7,539 nt of DNA. Source: an uncultured Bacilli bacterium (lineage in GTDB: Bacteria; Bacillota_I; Bacilli_A; ML615J-28; CAG-698). Below, in pieces: positions 1 to 5,814 of this stretch (position 1 is its first letter; every line of letters begins with the position of its first letter). The notes under the pieces were generated by a model that saw nothing but the letters and a program-made list of their open reading frames with translations, was not told the DNA's origin and made no database searches. The stretch spans positions 1 to 7,539 of the forward strand of contig CANQVW010000072.1 of assembly GCA_947627395.1 (NCBI GenBank), in the 5' to 3' direction. The translations under genes were made by a program, and so were the position numbers.

Positions 1-40
1 AAAAATTAAAGGAATAGGTAATTTAATAGCCTATTCCTTT
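1..40 (-). terminator. Intrinsic terminator of the uptake operon
   Basis: A perfect 11-bp stem (arms 8-18 and 30-40, AAAGGAATAGG against its complement) closes an 11-nt AT-rich loop. On the minus strand it is followed by AATTTTT running to the window edge. It lies about 65 nt after the binding-protein stop codon, so it should end the permease-ATPase-lipoprotein transcript. On the plus strand it is followed by a mixed A/T tract, so it may work weakly both ways. Confidence 0.85.
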
Positions 41-105
41 ATATTTTAGTATTGTTTAGGACTTTGCGATTGCCATAAAAAGAATGTTTCCCAATTTTTA
101 AATAT

Positions 106-1209
106 TTATTGTAAAGTAGATACATCTAACTGACCAAATCCCATTTGGTAAAAAGAAGTTGTTTTTTCATAATAATTCATTTCTTTTTTCAACATTTTAA
201 TACATATTTCGTCAAATTTTTCTTCAATTTGAATGTCATCAAATTGTTCTGGATAAAGAACTTTTCCAATGTAGTAACTATCAGCTAAAGCAATTTCTAA
301 ATTTGTATAATATTGATTAAAAGGCATTTGCACATAAATTTGATTGTTCTTGAAAGCTTGCAATTGATTAAAAATGTTTTTGTGTTCTTGATATTCATTT
401 TTTAAATTCGCTATATTGGCAATATCTATAAAGATTACACTAGGATCTAAGGATAGAATGGTTTCATATTCTATCGTTGGATTATTGGTATTAAGATTTA
501 GTGAGGACAACACATTTTTGGCATGAACTTCTCTAAAGCAACTATAATTTACTAAAGAATCTCCAAAAGAACCTTTACCACCATTATATGTATTATGAGC
601 TAAATAAACAGAGATTTTTTCTTCATCAGGGATATCTTTTGTTCGATCATTTAAATCTTTTTGTATCGATTGAATATAAGCAATAACTTCATTTGATCTT
701 TCTTCTTGATGAATGATTTTTCCAATTAAAGATAAAGAAGTATAGACTTGTTCACTAAATGGGTCAGAGCCACCATAACTTAAACAAACGACTGGAATAT
801 GGATTTGATTTTGTAATTGGTTCATTTGTTCCACATTGTCATATAAAGAAAAAATCACATCAGGTTCACAGCTTAAAATACTTTCCGCATTTGCACTAGA
901 GGATGGTCCCCCTGCCCCTAATGAAGGTAGGGTTTGAAACTTATCTTGATAAGCGAATAAATAAGGTCTTACAGGCATATTAGACCCTTTTTCAATATCT
1001 TCAACTCCTGCTAGCAAATCCATATCGCCAACATAACTATAAAGTCTTAGAGCACTTGCTCCAATACAAGCTACTTTTTTAACTTCTTTTGGCACTTCAA
1101 CCGTTCTATTTCTTAAATCTACGACTGAATAAGTTTCTTCTTTTTCGTTTGTACAACCGATCCATGTAAAACTAAATAAAATTAAGAATAAAATTAATAT
1201 TTTTTTCAT
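106..1209 (-). CDS. FecB/BtuF-type ABC transporter substrate-binding lipoprotein
   Basis: This is the extracytoplasmic ligand receptor of the import system encoded just upstream, and it should deliver an iron complex or related chelate to the permease. The 367-residue product starts with a Lys-Lys plus hydrophobic signal peptide ending in WIGC, so Cys19 is the probable lipidated residue; Trp at -3 is not the usual Leu. The mature part begins with VVDLRNRTVEVP, the typical first strand of the Peripla_BP_2 fold. It continues with two lobes (about 40-160 and 190-330) containing the family-like PDVIF and PSVIF strands. The MPFNQYYTNLEIALADSYYIGKVLYP stretch near 295-320 resembles clostridial proteins annotated as iron(III) binding components. 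The start codon overlaps the ATPase stop as ATGA, behind a GAGGAGG ribosome site lying inside the ATPase gene, so translation is coupled. The ligand cannot be read from sequence: ferric siderophore, heme or cobalamin all remain possible. Confidence 0.9.
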   Translation of the reverse strand: MKKILILFLILFSFTWIGCTNEKEETYSVVDLRNRTVEVPKEVKKVACIGASALRLYSYVGDMDLLAGVEDIEKGSNMPVRPYLFAYQDKFQTLPSLGAGGPSSSANAESILSCEPDVIFSLYDNVEQMNQLQNQIHIPVVCLSYGGSDPFSEQVYTSLSLIGKIIHQEERSNEVIAYIQSIQKDLNDRTKDIPDEEKISVYLAHNTYNGGKGSFGDSLVNYSCFREVHAKNVLSSLNLNTNNPTIEYETILSLDPSVIFIDIANIANLKNEYQEHKNIFNQLQAFKNNQIYVQMPFNQYYTNLEIALADSYYIGKVLYPEQFDDIQIEEKFDEICIKMLKKEMNYYEKTTSFYQMGFGQLDVSTLQ

Positions 1210-1976
1210 TGTTCCTCCTCAGGTATAATCCATTTCTTTCCATCTTTTTCTATCATTTCAACGTTGGTTTCATAAACTTCTTCAATTAACTTTGGTGTAA
1301 TGATTTCTCGTGTGCCAAAGGCAACCATTTTACCGTGTTTGATAAACATGAATTGGTGCGCTAAACGAAGAGCTAAATTAATATCATGCATGGTGACTAA
1401 AACTAATTTCTTTTGTTGGGTAATTTGTTTAATAAAATGTATCACTTCCATTTGACTTTTCATATCTAAATTACTAGTAGGCTCATCTAATAAAATCACT
1501 TCTCCATCTTGAACCATTGCTCTAGCAATGGCAGCTCTTTGTCTTTCTCCTCCGGAAAGATTAGAAACCAGACGAAGAGCTAAGGAATCTAAATGAAAGG
1601 ATTCTAAAATAGATTGTGTTTTTTCTAAATCATTTTCTGAAACATTCCAATGAAGGTAAGGTTTTCGACCTAATAAAACAAAGTCAAAAACAGTAGATTC
1701 ATTAAATGTAATATTCTGGGGAACATAACACATTTTCTTAGCTCTTTCTTCACTAGGTAAATGTAAGAAATCTAGTGTATCTAAGAGTACTTGTCCTTCT
1801 TGAATGATTTCGATTCCTTGAATACATTTGAGTAAAGTCGATTTCCCGCTTCCATTCGGACCTAATATGGCAACGATATTTCCTTCTTCTAAAGAAAAAG
1901 AAAGGTGATCTAAACAAAAAGAGGTTTGATGATTTTTTATGTATGAAAAAGAAAGATCCTTAACTTCTAGTTTCAT
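1206..1976 (-). CDS. FecE/BtuD-type ABC transporter ATP-binding protein
   Basis: This cytoplasmic ATPase subunit powers import through the neighbouring permease. All nucleotide-binding landmarks of the 256-residue protein are intact: Walker A GPNGSGKST at 39-47, the Q-loop glutamine at about 87 (YVPQN), the signature LSGGERQR at 140-147, Walker B VILLDEP at 160-166 with catalytic Glu165, and the H-loop His197 in TMHDIN. Length and C-terminal layout (VYETNVEMIE, then a short acidic tail) fit the FepC/FecE/BtuD class of iron-chelate and B12 importers. An AAGGAGG ribosome site lies about 10 nt before the chosen ATG, directly after a 19-bp palindrome in the gap behind the permease gene. The gap to the permease stop is 30 bp. 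The stop overlaps the binding-protein start by four bases. Confidence 0.95.
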   Translation of the reverse strand: MKLEVKDLSFSYIKNHQTSFCLDHLSFSLEEGNIVAILGPNGSGKSTLLKCIQGIEIIQEGQVLLDTLDFLHLPSEERAKKMCYVPQNITFNESTVFDFVLLGRKPYLHWNVSENDLEKTQSILESFHLDSLALRLVSNLSGGERQRAAIARAMVQDGEVILLDEPTSNLDMKSQMEVIHFIKQITQQKKLVLVTMHDINLALRLAHQFMFIKHGKMVAFGTREIITPKLIEEVYETNVEMIEKDGKKWIIPEEEQ

Positions 1977-1991
1977 CGTCTATTGTCCTCC

Positions 1992-2023
1992 TTGATGACA
2001 ATGTCATCAAAGATGACAATGTC
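1992..2023 (-). repeat. 12-bp direct repeat with two competing hairpins at the permease/ATPase junction
   Basis: GATGACAATGTC occurs at 1994-2005 and again at 2012-2023, 18 bp apart. Each copy is nearly self-complementary. Together they allow a perfect 19-bp palindrome (1992-2010, centre 2001) or a 7-bp hairpin with a 3-nt loop (2002-2018). The two structures share bases, so they exclude one another in the mRNA. The segment spans the permease stop codon (2007-2009), and the 19-bp palindrome directly abuts the ATPase ribosome site. A role in mRNA processing or in setting subunit ratios is inference. Confidence 0.7.
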
Positions 2024-3074
2024 CTTTCTGGTGAAATAATAAAATTAAAAAGAAAGGTGCACCAAATAAAGATGTAATGGCTCCAATTGGAAAGGAAATA
2101 TGATTCATTAAACTTCTTGATAAAGCATCCGCAACTAATAAAATGAAACTTCCTGTAAGCATAGAGGCAATCATATAGTAACGATAATCTTTTCCGATGA
2201 ATTTCTTAATACTGTGCGGTGCTAAAAGTCCAATAAAACCAATGATTCCTAAGAAGGAAACACACACTGAACATAATAGGGACGCTAAAAGCAAACTCAC
2301 CCAACGAATTCTTTCCACAGGTACTCCTAAACTTTTCGCCGATTCTTCTCCTTGTGCCATAGCATTATAATTCCATCGATTGAAATAAAAATAAATAAAG
2401 GAAATCACTAAGATAACGAACATAATTCCTATTTCTAAATAACTTGCATTTTCTAAGCTACCAAAACTCCAAAAAACAGCACTGGCTAATTTGGTGTCAT
2501 CCGCAAAATATTGCATAATGGTTGTTAAAGCGGTAAATAAAGATCCAATAGCTACTCCTGCTAGAACGATTGTTTCTGACTGAAATTTTTGTTTTTTAGA
2601 AAGAAGTAAAATAAAAACAGCAGAAAGAATCGAAAATATAAACGCACAAATAGTTGTAACATAAGGATGATGAATAGAAACGGAAACTCCTTGTGAGGTA
2701 GATACCATTCCTGCTTGTAAAACGATAATGGCAAAATTAGCTCCAAAAACAGCTCCATTGCTTACTCCTAGTGTGGTAGGAGATGCCATAGGATTTTGTA
2801 AAATATTTTGCATGATACATCCTGAAAGAGCTAAAGAAGCTCCACAAACTAAAGCACATAAAACAATAGGGATACGAATATTCCATAAAATGACTTTGTT
2901 TTTTTCTTCTCCTATTCTAAATAAAGCTTTAAAAGTTTTAATAAATCCTAAGTTCGATGATCCTATTTGTAAACAAATTAAGGACATAATTAAAATCAAA
3001 ATGACTAAAATCAAAATGACTTTATATTTCTTTCTAATAAACTGTTTATATTGATGAATCGATTTTTGTTCCAT
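2007..3074 (-). CDS. FecCD-family ABC transporter permease
   Basis: This is the inner-membrane channel of an iron-chelate/B12-type importer. It is the only permease gene in the operon, so it should work as a homodimer. The 355-residue product has a basic N-terminus, a first membrane helix at about 18-38 and roughly nine further hydrophobic segments. Family motifs include the IRIPIVLCALVCGASLALSG region (67-85), QNILQNPMASPTTLGVSNGA (89-108), the coupling-helix stretch GEESAKSLGV (242-251), GFIGLLAPH (279-287) and FPIGAITSLFGAPFF near the end. I chose ATG 3074 because AAAGAGGTG sits just upstream; an in-frame ATG nine codons earlier (3101) lies inside the upstream hairpin and has no good ribosome site. 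The tail ends GHCHL, an odd His-Cys-His encoded partly by the 12-bp repeat. The gene lies directly behind a promoter region with a Fur-like box and a U-tailed hairpin. Confidence 0.93.
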   Translation of the reverse strand: MEQKSIHQYKQFIRKKYKVILILVILILIMSLICLQIGSSNLGFIKTFKALFRIGEEKNKVILWNIRIPIVLCALVCGASLALSGCIMQNILQNPMASPTTLGVSNGAVFGANFAIIVLQAGMVSTSQGVSVSIHHPYVTTICAFIFSILSAVFILLLSKKQKFQSETIVLAGVAIGSLFTALTTIMQYFADDTKLASAVFWSFGSLENASYLEIGIMFVILVISFIYFYFNRWNYNAMAQGEESAKSLGVPVERIRWVSLLLASLLCSVCVSFLGIIGFIGLLAPHSIKKFIGKDYRYYMIASMLTGSFILLVADALSRSLMNHISFPIGAITSLFGAPFFLILLFHQKGHCHL

Positions 3075-3088
3075 AAACACCTCTTTAT

Positions 3089-3127
3089 AAAAAAAGCACA
3101 CTTTCTTTTTATAAGAAAAAAGTATGC
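3089..3127 (-). terminator. U-tailed hairpin in the permease leader (attenuator-like)
   Basis: Arms at 3116-3127 and 3096-3107 pair over 12 positions, including two G-U pairs, with an 8-nt loop. On the minus strand they are followed by seven Us (3095-3089). The plus-strand reading has no T-run, so the signal is directional. It lies only 15 nt before the permease start, leaving no room for a promoter behind it. Transcripts into the transporter operon must therefore pass through it. It may be an attenuator or a leaky terminator of the upstream operon. I see no recognised riboswitch aptamer before it. Confidence 0.65.
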
Positions 3128-3132
3128 CTTCA

Positions 3133-3147
3133 TGACAATAAATATCA
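3133..3147 (-). promoter_or_regulatory. Fur-box-like operator
   Basis: The minus strand reads TGATATTTATTGTCA. Against the 7-1-7 Fur box of Bacillota (TGATAATNATTATCA) it matches 12 of 14 defined positions. It fits the related Zur (TCGTAAT) and PerR (TTATAAT) boxes less well. It begins immediately after the -10 hexamer of the second promoter and would cover the start point, a classic repression position. Together with a FecBCD-type operon this suggests iron-dependent repression. The AT-rich background raises the chance of a random match. Confidence 0.55.
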
Positions 3148-3176
3148 ATAATAAATATATTATTAAATTAATTCAA
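3148..3176 (-). promoter_or_regulatory. Promoter P2 of the uptake operon
   Basis: On the minus strand, TTGAAT (3176-3171) and TATTAT (3153-3148) are separated by exactly 17 bp. This fits a housekeeping sigma promoter, with the start expected around 3141 inside the Fur-like box. The AT-rich setting makes hexamers common, so support comes mainly from spacing and the adjoining operator. Confidence 0.5.
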
Positions 3177-3193
3177 TTAAAACTTCTGTTTTT

Positions 3194-3212
3194 TTTAGAC
3201 TTCCTGTCTAAA
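3194..3212 (-). promoter_or_regulatory. 19-bp dyad at the P1 start point (operator or 5' hairpin)
   Basis: Perfect 7-bp arms TTTAGAC and GTCTAAA flank AGGAA (minus-strand reading). The dyad begins about 3 nt after the expected P1 transcription start. It could be a repressor operator or, in RNA, a protective 5' stem-loop. It is followed by As rather than Us, so it is not a minus-strand terminator, and on the plus strand its T-run lies on the wrong side. Confidence 0.5.
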
Positions 3213-3221
3213 GATACCTAT

Positions 3222-3250
3222 ATTTTACCATGTTTTATCTCCTAAGTCAA
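3222..3250 (-). promoter_or_regulatory. Promoter P1 of the uptake operon
   Basis: On the minus strand, TTGACT (3250-3245) and TAAAAT (3227-3222) are separated by 17 bp, and TGG directly precedes the -10 as an extended -10 element. The start point would be near 3215, leaving a leader of about 140 nt before the permease. The -35 lies 20 bp after the upstream operon's last stop codon. This is the best promoter in the window by consensus match. Confidence 0.65.
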
Positions 3251-3269
3251 ATGATACATCCTATTTTGT

Positions 3270-3674
3270 TCATAAGGTGTTGATTTTATCAATTGCTTCA
3301 TCAACAAATGTTGATAAGGGTTGATTTTTTATTCCAACAATGATGTTATCACATTGATTGAAAGGAATCAATATTTTAACAGCTTTACTTTCACCAATGT
3401 ATAAAGCCATTTTAGGTGTCACTTCTCCATACATACTATCGGCAATTACCATTCCAATTGGACCAATGATAATATCTGCATCTTTTGCACAAACTTTTAT
3501 GGAATTTTCACCTGTTGCAGCAATATCAGCTCCACCCTTTAACATATTTGTCGTCGCAACACTATTGGTTCCAACAGCAATGATTTTCACATTTTCGACT
3601 TTTTGTTTGATGAGAGTAATCAGCTGTTTTCCTAATCCTCCGCCTTGTGCATCTACTACTAAAATATTTTTCAT
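3270..3674 (-). CDS. DUF3842-type small Rossmann-like protein, function unknown
   Basis: The 134-residue product begins MKNILVVDAQGGGLGKQL, a beta strand followed by a glycine-rich loop (GGGLG, 11-15) as in nucleotide-binding Rossmann folds. It continues with a second strand and loop (VKIIAVGTNSVATTNMLKGGAD, about 29-50) and hydrophobic strands DADIIIGPIGMVIADSMYGEVT and KILIPFNQC. I recognise this pattern from proteins assigned to DUF3842 in anaerobic Bacillota, which have no established function. There are no membrane segments or signal peptide, so it is probably cytosolic. Its ATG overlaps the racemase stop as ATGA, and an AAAGGAG ribosome site precedes it, so it is translated with the racemase. 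The coupling suggests a shared process, possibly binding a nucleotide or amino-acid-like ligand, but that is inference. Confidence 0.8.
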   Translation of the reverse strand: MKNILVVDAQGGGLGKQLITLIKQKVENVKIIAVGTNSVATTNMLKGGADIAATGENSIKVCAKDADIIIGPIGMVIADSMYGEVTPKMALYIGESKAVKILIPFNQCDNIIVGIKNQPLSTFVDEAIDKINTL

Positions 3675-4369
3675 GAGTTCTCCTTTATTTTATATCCACA
3701 TTTTAAAATACTTGATTCGACTAAACAATCCATTGCATCTAAAACATGGAATTCTTTTTCAACATCTTTTTTATATAAAGATAATTCTGTACATGCTAAA
3801 ACGAATAAACATTCTTTTTCTTTAATTTCTTTCATTGTTTTAATTAATAATGAAAGAATATCTTCTTTATTTTGATCTTCTTTGGTATCGATAATGACTT
3901 TCATAATCTGATTTTGTTCTTTCTCAGTAAGATGATAAAAATCTAAACCTTTAGAAAGTTCGTGATGATGATAAACACCAGATAAAATGGTTCCACGTGT
4001 TGCAAGGATACAAATCTTAAGAGATTCTTTTCTTTGATGAATTTTTTTCAATGTTTCTTCAATCATACTAATCATGGGTAAATTTAACTTTTGAAGTTCT
4101 TTTTCAAAATAATGAGCAGTATTACAAGGTATGATAAAATATCGAACACCAATTCTTTTTAATTCATCCACAGCTTCTTCTAAGTAGGGAAGGGGATTTT
4201 CTTTTTTGTGTAAAATATACTCAGTACGATCGGGAATAATTGCCTTATTTAAAATCACCATGTTGATGTTTTCTTGATCACAATGGTGAACTGTCCTCTC
4301 CACAATCCTACGATACAGTTCAACGGTTGCTTCACTTCCCATACCACCGATAATACCTAAATCATACAT
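3671..4369 (-). CDS. Aspartate/glutamate racemase-family protein
   Basis: Members of this PLP-independent family interconvert L- and D-aspartate or glutamate using two cysteines as acid/base pair. The 232-residue protein shows the N-terminal GIIGGMGSEAT (5-15, with Ser where Pro is usual), the first catalytic-cysteine motif PCNTAHYF (Cys82) and the second, LACTELSL (Cys193), so both are intact. Length and motif order fit the YgeA/aspartate racemase class rather than the longer MurI glutamate racemases. Substrate is not certain: family members include broad-specificity amino acid racemases. A GGAGG ribosome site lies inside the end of the peptidase gene, one base separates the two genes, and the DUF3842 gene overlaps its stop. 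Coupling with an aminopeptidase suggests handling of D- or unusual amino acids released from peptides; this is inference. Confidence 0.88.
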   Translation of the reverse strand: MYDLGIIGGMGSEATVELYRRIVERTVHHCDQENINMVILNKAIIPDRTEYILHKKENPLPYLEEAVDELKRIGVRYFIIPCNTAHYFEKELQKLNLPMISMIEETLKKIHQRKESLKICILATRGTILSGVYHHHELSKGLDFYHLTEKEQNQIMKVIIDTKEDQNKEDILSLLIKTMKEIKEKECLFVLACTELSLYKKDVEKEFHVLDAMDCLVESSILKCGYKIKENS

Positions 4370-4370
4370 A

Positions 4371-5423
4371 TTAAACTTCCTCCAATAAATCTTGAAATAA
4401 AGGTTGATATTCCATTAAGGAGCGTATCACTTTTCCTTGAAAAGAAATGACTCTTTTAGAAAATAAAAGGGAATTTAAAATAGCTTCTTCTGTTGCATCA
4501 ACAACAGCTTTAAAAACAGTATTGATATAATCATCATGGAAACGAGTTACTTGTTCTAGTGCTTGTTTTGGAAAATGGCAAACTTTATTTTGGGTTGAAA
4601 AAGCAACAATAATATCACCACTACCATTACCAGCATAAGAACCTGTTCTTCCAATACCAATTTCTGCACGTTTTGCAATTCGATTTAACTGTCTTGCATC
4701 TAAAGGTAGATCGGTAGCAATCACAACAATGATACTACCTTGATCTTCTTGCTCTGGCAAATGATAATCTTGAATTAATTTTCCAAGAGGTCTTCCTTTA
4801 AAAATTAAATCTTTCCCATTAGAACTTCCAAAATTAGAATTGACTAAAACTCCTACGGTATATTCTTTTTCATCAATCGTAAAGACTCTAGAAGAGGAAC
4901 CAATACCTCCTTTAAATCCATGGCACTTCATTCCTGTTCCTGCGCCAACAGAACCTTCCTGAAAATCATCTGTAGCATTTTTGATTGCCATTCGAACATC
5001 TGCTTCGTTTAATACGCGTCGTTGAATTTCATTAATTGAACCATCATTACATTCCATGACTAAAGGATTTACAGTTGAAGTTGAAATACCAATTTCTGGA
5101 GTTTCATCAATCATATAACTGATCAATCCATCGCTAACTTTTCCAATGTTTAATGTATTTGTTAATAAAATAGGGGTTTCAATCGTTCCAAGTTCCATGA
5201 CTTGGACAAGTCCCATAGATTTTCCAAATCCATTAAAAAGAGAGCATCCGGCAACAACTTTTTCTTCAAACATGTTCCCTGAATGGGGTAGAATAGCGGT
5301 TATTCCTGTGTGTGTTCTTTCATCTTCTTTGGTGACTTGTCCAACAAGAACTCCTTTGACATCACAAATATTGTTTTTCTTTCCTGTTTTCATTTCTCCG
5401 ATTTTCACAATTCTTTTTTTCAT
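4371..5423 (-). CDS. P1-family (DmpA-like) N-terminal nucleophile aminopeptidase
   Basis: Enzymes of this family cleave themselves between Gly and Ser to free a nucleophilic serine, then remove N-terminal residues from peptides. Specificity ranges over L-, D- and beta-amino acids. In the 350-residue product the family glycine-rich region GSVGAGTGMKCHGFKGGIGSSSR (157-179), the active-site asparagine motif NSNFG (195-199) and the autoprocessing dipeptide Gly229-Ser230 in GSIIVVIATDLPL are all intact. So is GRTGSYAGNGSGDIIVAFST (258-277). I chose the ATG at 5423 because AAGGTG lies six bases upstream; an in-frame ATG at 5459 lacks a good site and adds 12 residues that do not resemble the family. 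There is no signal peptide, so it should be cytosolic. It is the first gene of the operon with racemase and DUF3842. Its substrate cannot be read from sequence. Confidence 0.92.
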   Translation of the reverse strand: MKKRIVKIGEMKTGKKNNICDVKGVLVGQVTKEDERTHTGITAILPHSGNMFEEKVVAGCSLFNGFGKSMGLVQVMELGTIETPILLTNTLNIGKVSDGLISYMIDETPEIGISTSTVNPLVMECNDGSINEIQRRVLNEADVRMAIKNATDDFQEGSVGAGTGMKCHGFKGGIGSSSRVFTIDEKEYTVGVLVNSNFGSSNGKDLIFKGRPLGKLIQDYHLPEQEDQGSIIVVIATDLPLDARQLNRIAKRAEIGIGRTGSYAGNGSGDIIVAFSTQNKVCHFPKQALEQVTRFHDDYINTVFKAVVDATEEAILNSLLFSKRVISFQGKVIRSLMEYQPLFQDLLEEV

Positions 5424-5461
5424 GTTGTTCACCTTATTTTCTATTATTCTACTATTCATGT

Positions 5462-5487
5462 ATCATTAAATTGAAATATTAAATGAT
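5462..5487 (-). promoter_or_regulatory. Interrupted dyad in the peptidase leader
   Basis: Arms 5462-5471 (ATCATTAAAT) and 5478-5487 (ATTAAATGAT) are inverted repeats matching at 9 of 10 positions around a 6-bp spacer. They lie just after the expected start point of the peptidase promoter, a usual repressor position. The sequence is very AT-rich, so chance is plausible, and I know no regulator with this exact site. Confidence 0.35.
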
Positions 5488-5495
5488 CAGTTTAA

Positions 5496-5501
5496 ATTAT
5501 A
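5496..5501 (-). promoter_or_regulatory. Probable -10 of the peptidase operon promoter
   Basis: The minus strand reads a perfect TATAAT, with the expected start near 5489 and a leader of about 65 nt to the peptidase ATG. No good -35 lies at 16-18 bp upstream (TATATC at 17). The missing -35 is close to the insertion sequence's left end, so the insertion may have replaced it; that is speculation. Confidence 0.5.
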
Positions 5502-5517
5502 CACTTTCTTTAATTTA

Positions 5518-5526
5518 TGATATACT
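5518..5526 (+). promoter_or_regulatory. Extended -10 promoter for bridge RNA and transposase
   Basis: TGATATACT is an extended -10 (TG, one base, TATACT) with an expected start near 5532, right at the first hairpin of the structured region. There is no clear -35 at the proper distance. Some IS110 elements complete this promoter only when the circular form joins right and left ends. It is divergent from, and within 20 bp of, the peptidase -10. Confidence 0.5.
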
Positions 5527-5531
5527 TTTAG

Positions 5532-5718
5532 TGAAGTTATATCAGCTTCATTTAATGTTTTATTACTTCTAGATAAACGTAATCTAGTAGTAATCGGTTG
5601 TGGGTATATCGAGTTTAATTCGGACCTTATTTTTTAATAAGTGAACCTGTGATATAATCCATGCCCCTTCCTTGCTTTTATTAACCTGCTTACATGTTTT
5701 TAGGACTTTTTTGTTTTT
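5532..5718 (+). ncRNA. Candidate IS110 bridge RNA
   Basis: IS110-group elements encode, upstream of the transposase, a bridge RNA of about 180 nt whose two loops pair with target and donor DNA; the characterised IS621 RNA is about 177 nt. Here about 185 nt separate an extended -10 from a T-tract (T6 G T7, 5707-5720). They contain, in order: a 5-bp hairpin (5532-5536 with 5546-5550); a striking 12-bp stem with one T-T mismatch and a 7-nt loop (5562-5574 with 5582-5594); a loop region closed by GGTT/GACC (5596-5599 with 5623-5626) containing a 5-bp hairpin (5610-5622); and a 6-bp hairpin with a TTTT loop (5626-5641). A large internal loop (5649-5701) could be closed by 5639-5648 pairing with 5702-5708, although this competes with the previous hairpin. 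No open reading frame fits the region. Assigning guide segments needs copies with known ends. Confidence 0.65.
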
Positions 5719-5814
5719 TTAATTGATCCTGCACTACTTACGAATAAAGCGAATTTGAAAGCATTTAATGGAAGACCAACCAAATATTACAGGTGTTATA
5801 AAAGGAGAGAAAAT

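Noticed and set aside
2728..3054. Plus-strand frame opposite the permease, along with similar frames opposite the DUF3842 and peptidase genes
   Set aside because: These are antisense shadows of well-supported genes, without ribosome sites or recognisable domains.
3075..3230. Known riboswitch in the permease leader (cobalamin, Mn, preQ1 and others)
   Set aside because: The leader is short and AT-rich, and I find no B12-box or other conserved aptamer core.
5650..5658. Nine-base complementarity between the candidate bridge RNA (TGATATAAT) and 7214-7222 as a right-target guide
   Set aside because: The match is pure A/T-rich sequence, expected by chance at this composition, and its position does not fit the loop where a right-target guide would be.
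5755..5814. Longer transposase start at 5755
   Set aside because: The extra 20 residues fall in the leader and match no IS110 N-terminus; AAAGGAGAG clearly serves ATG 5815.
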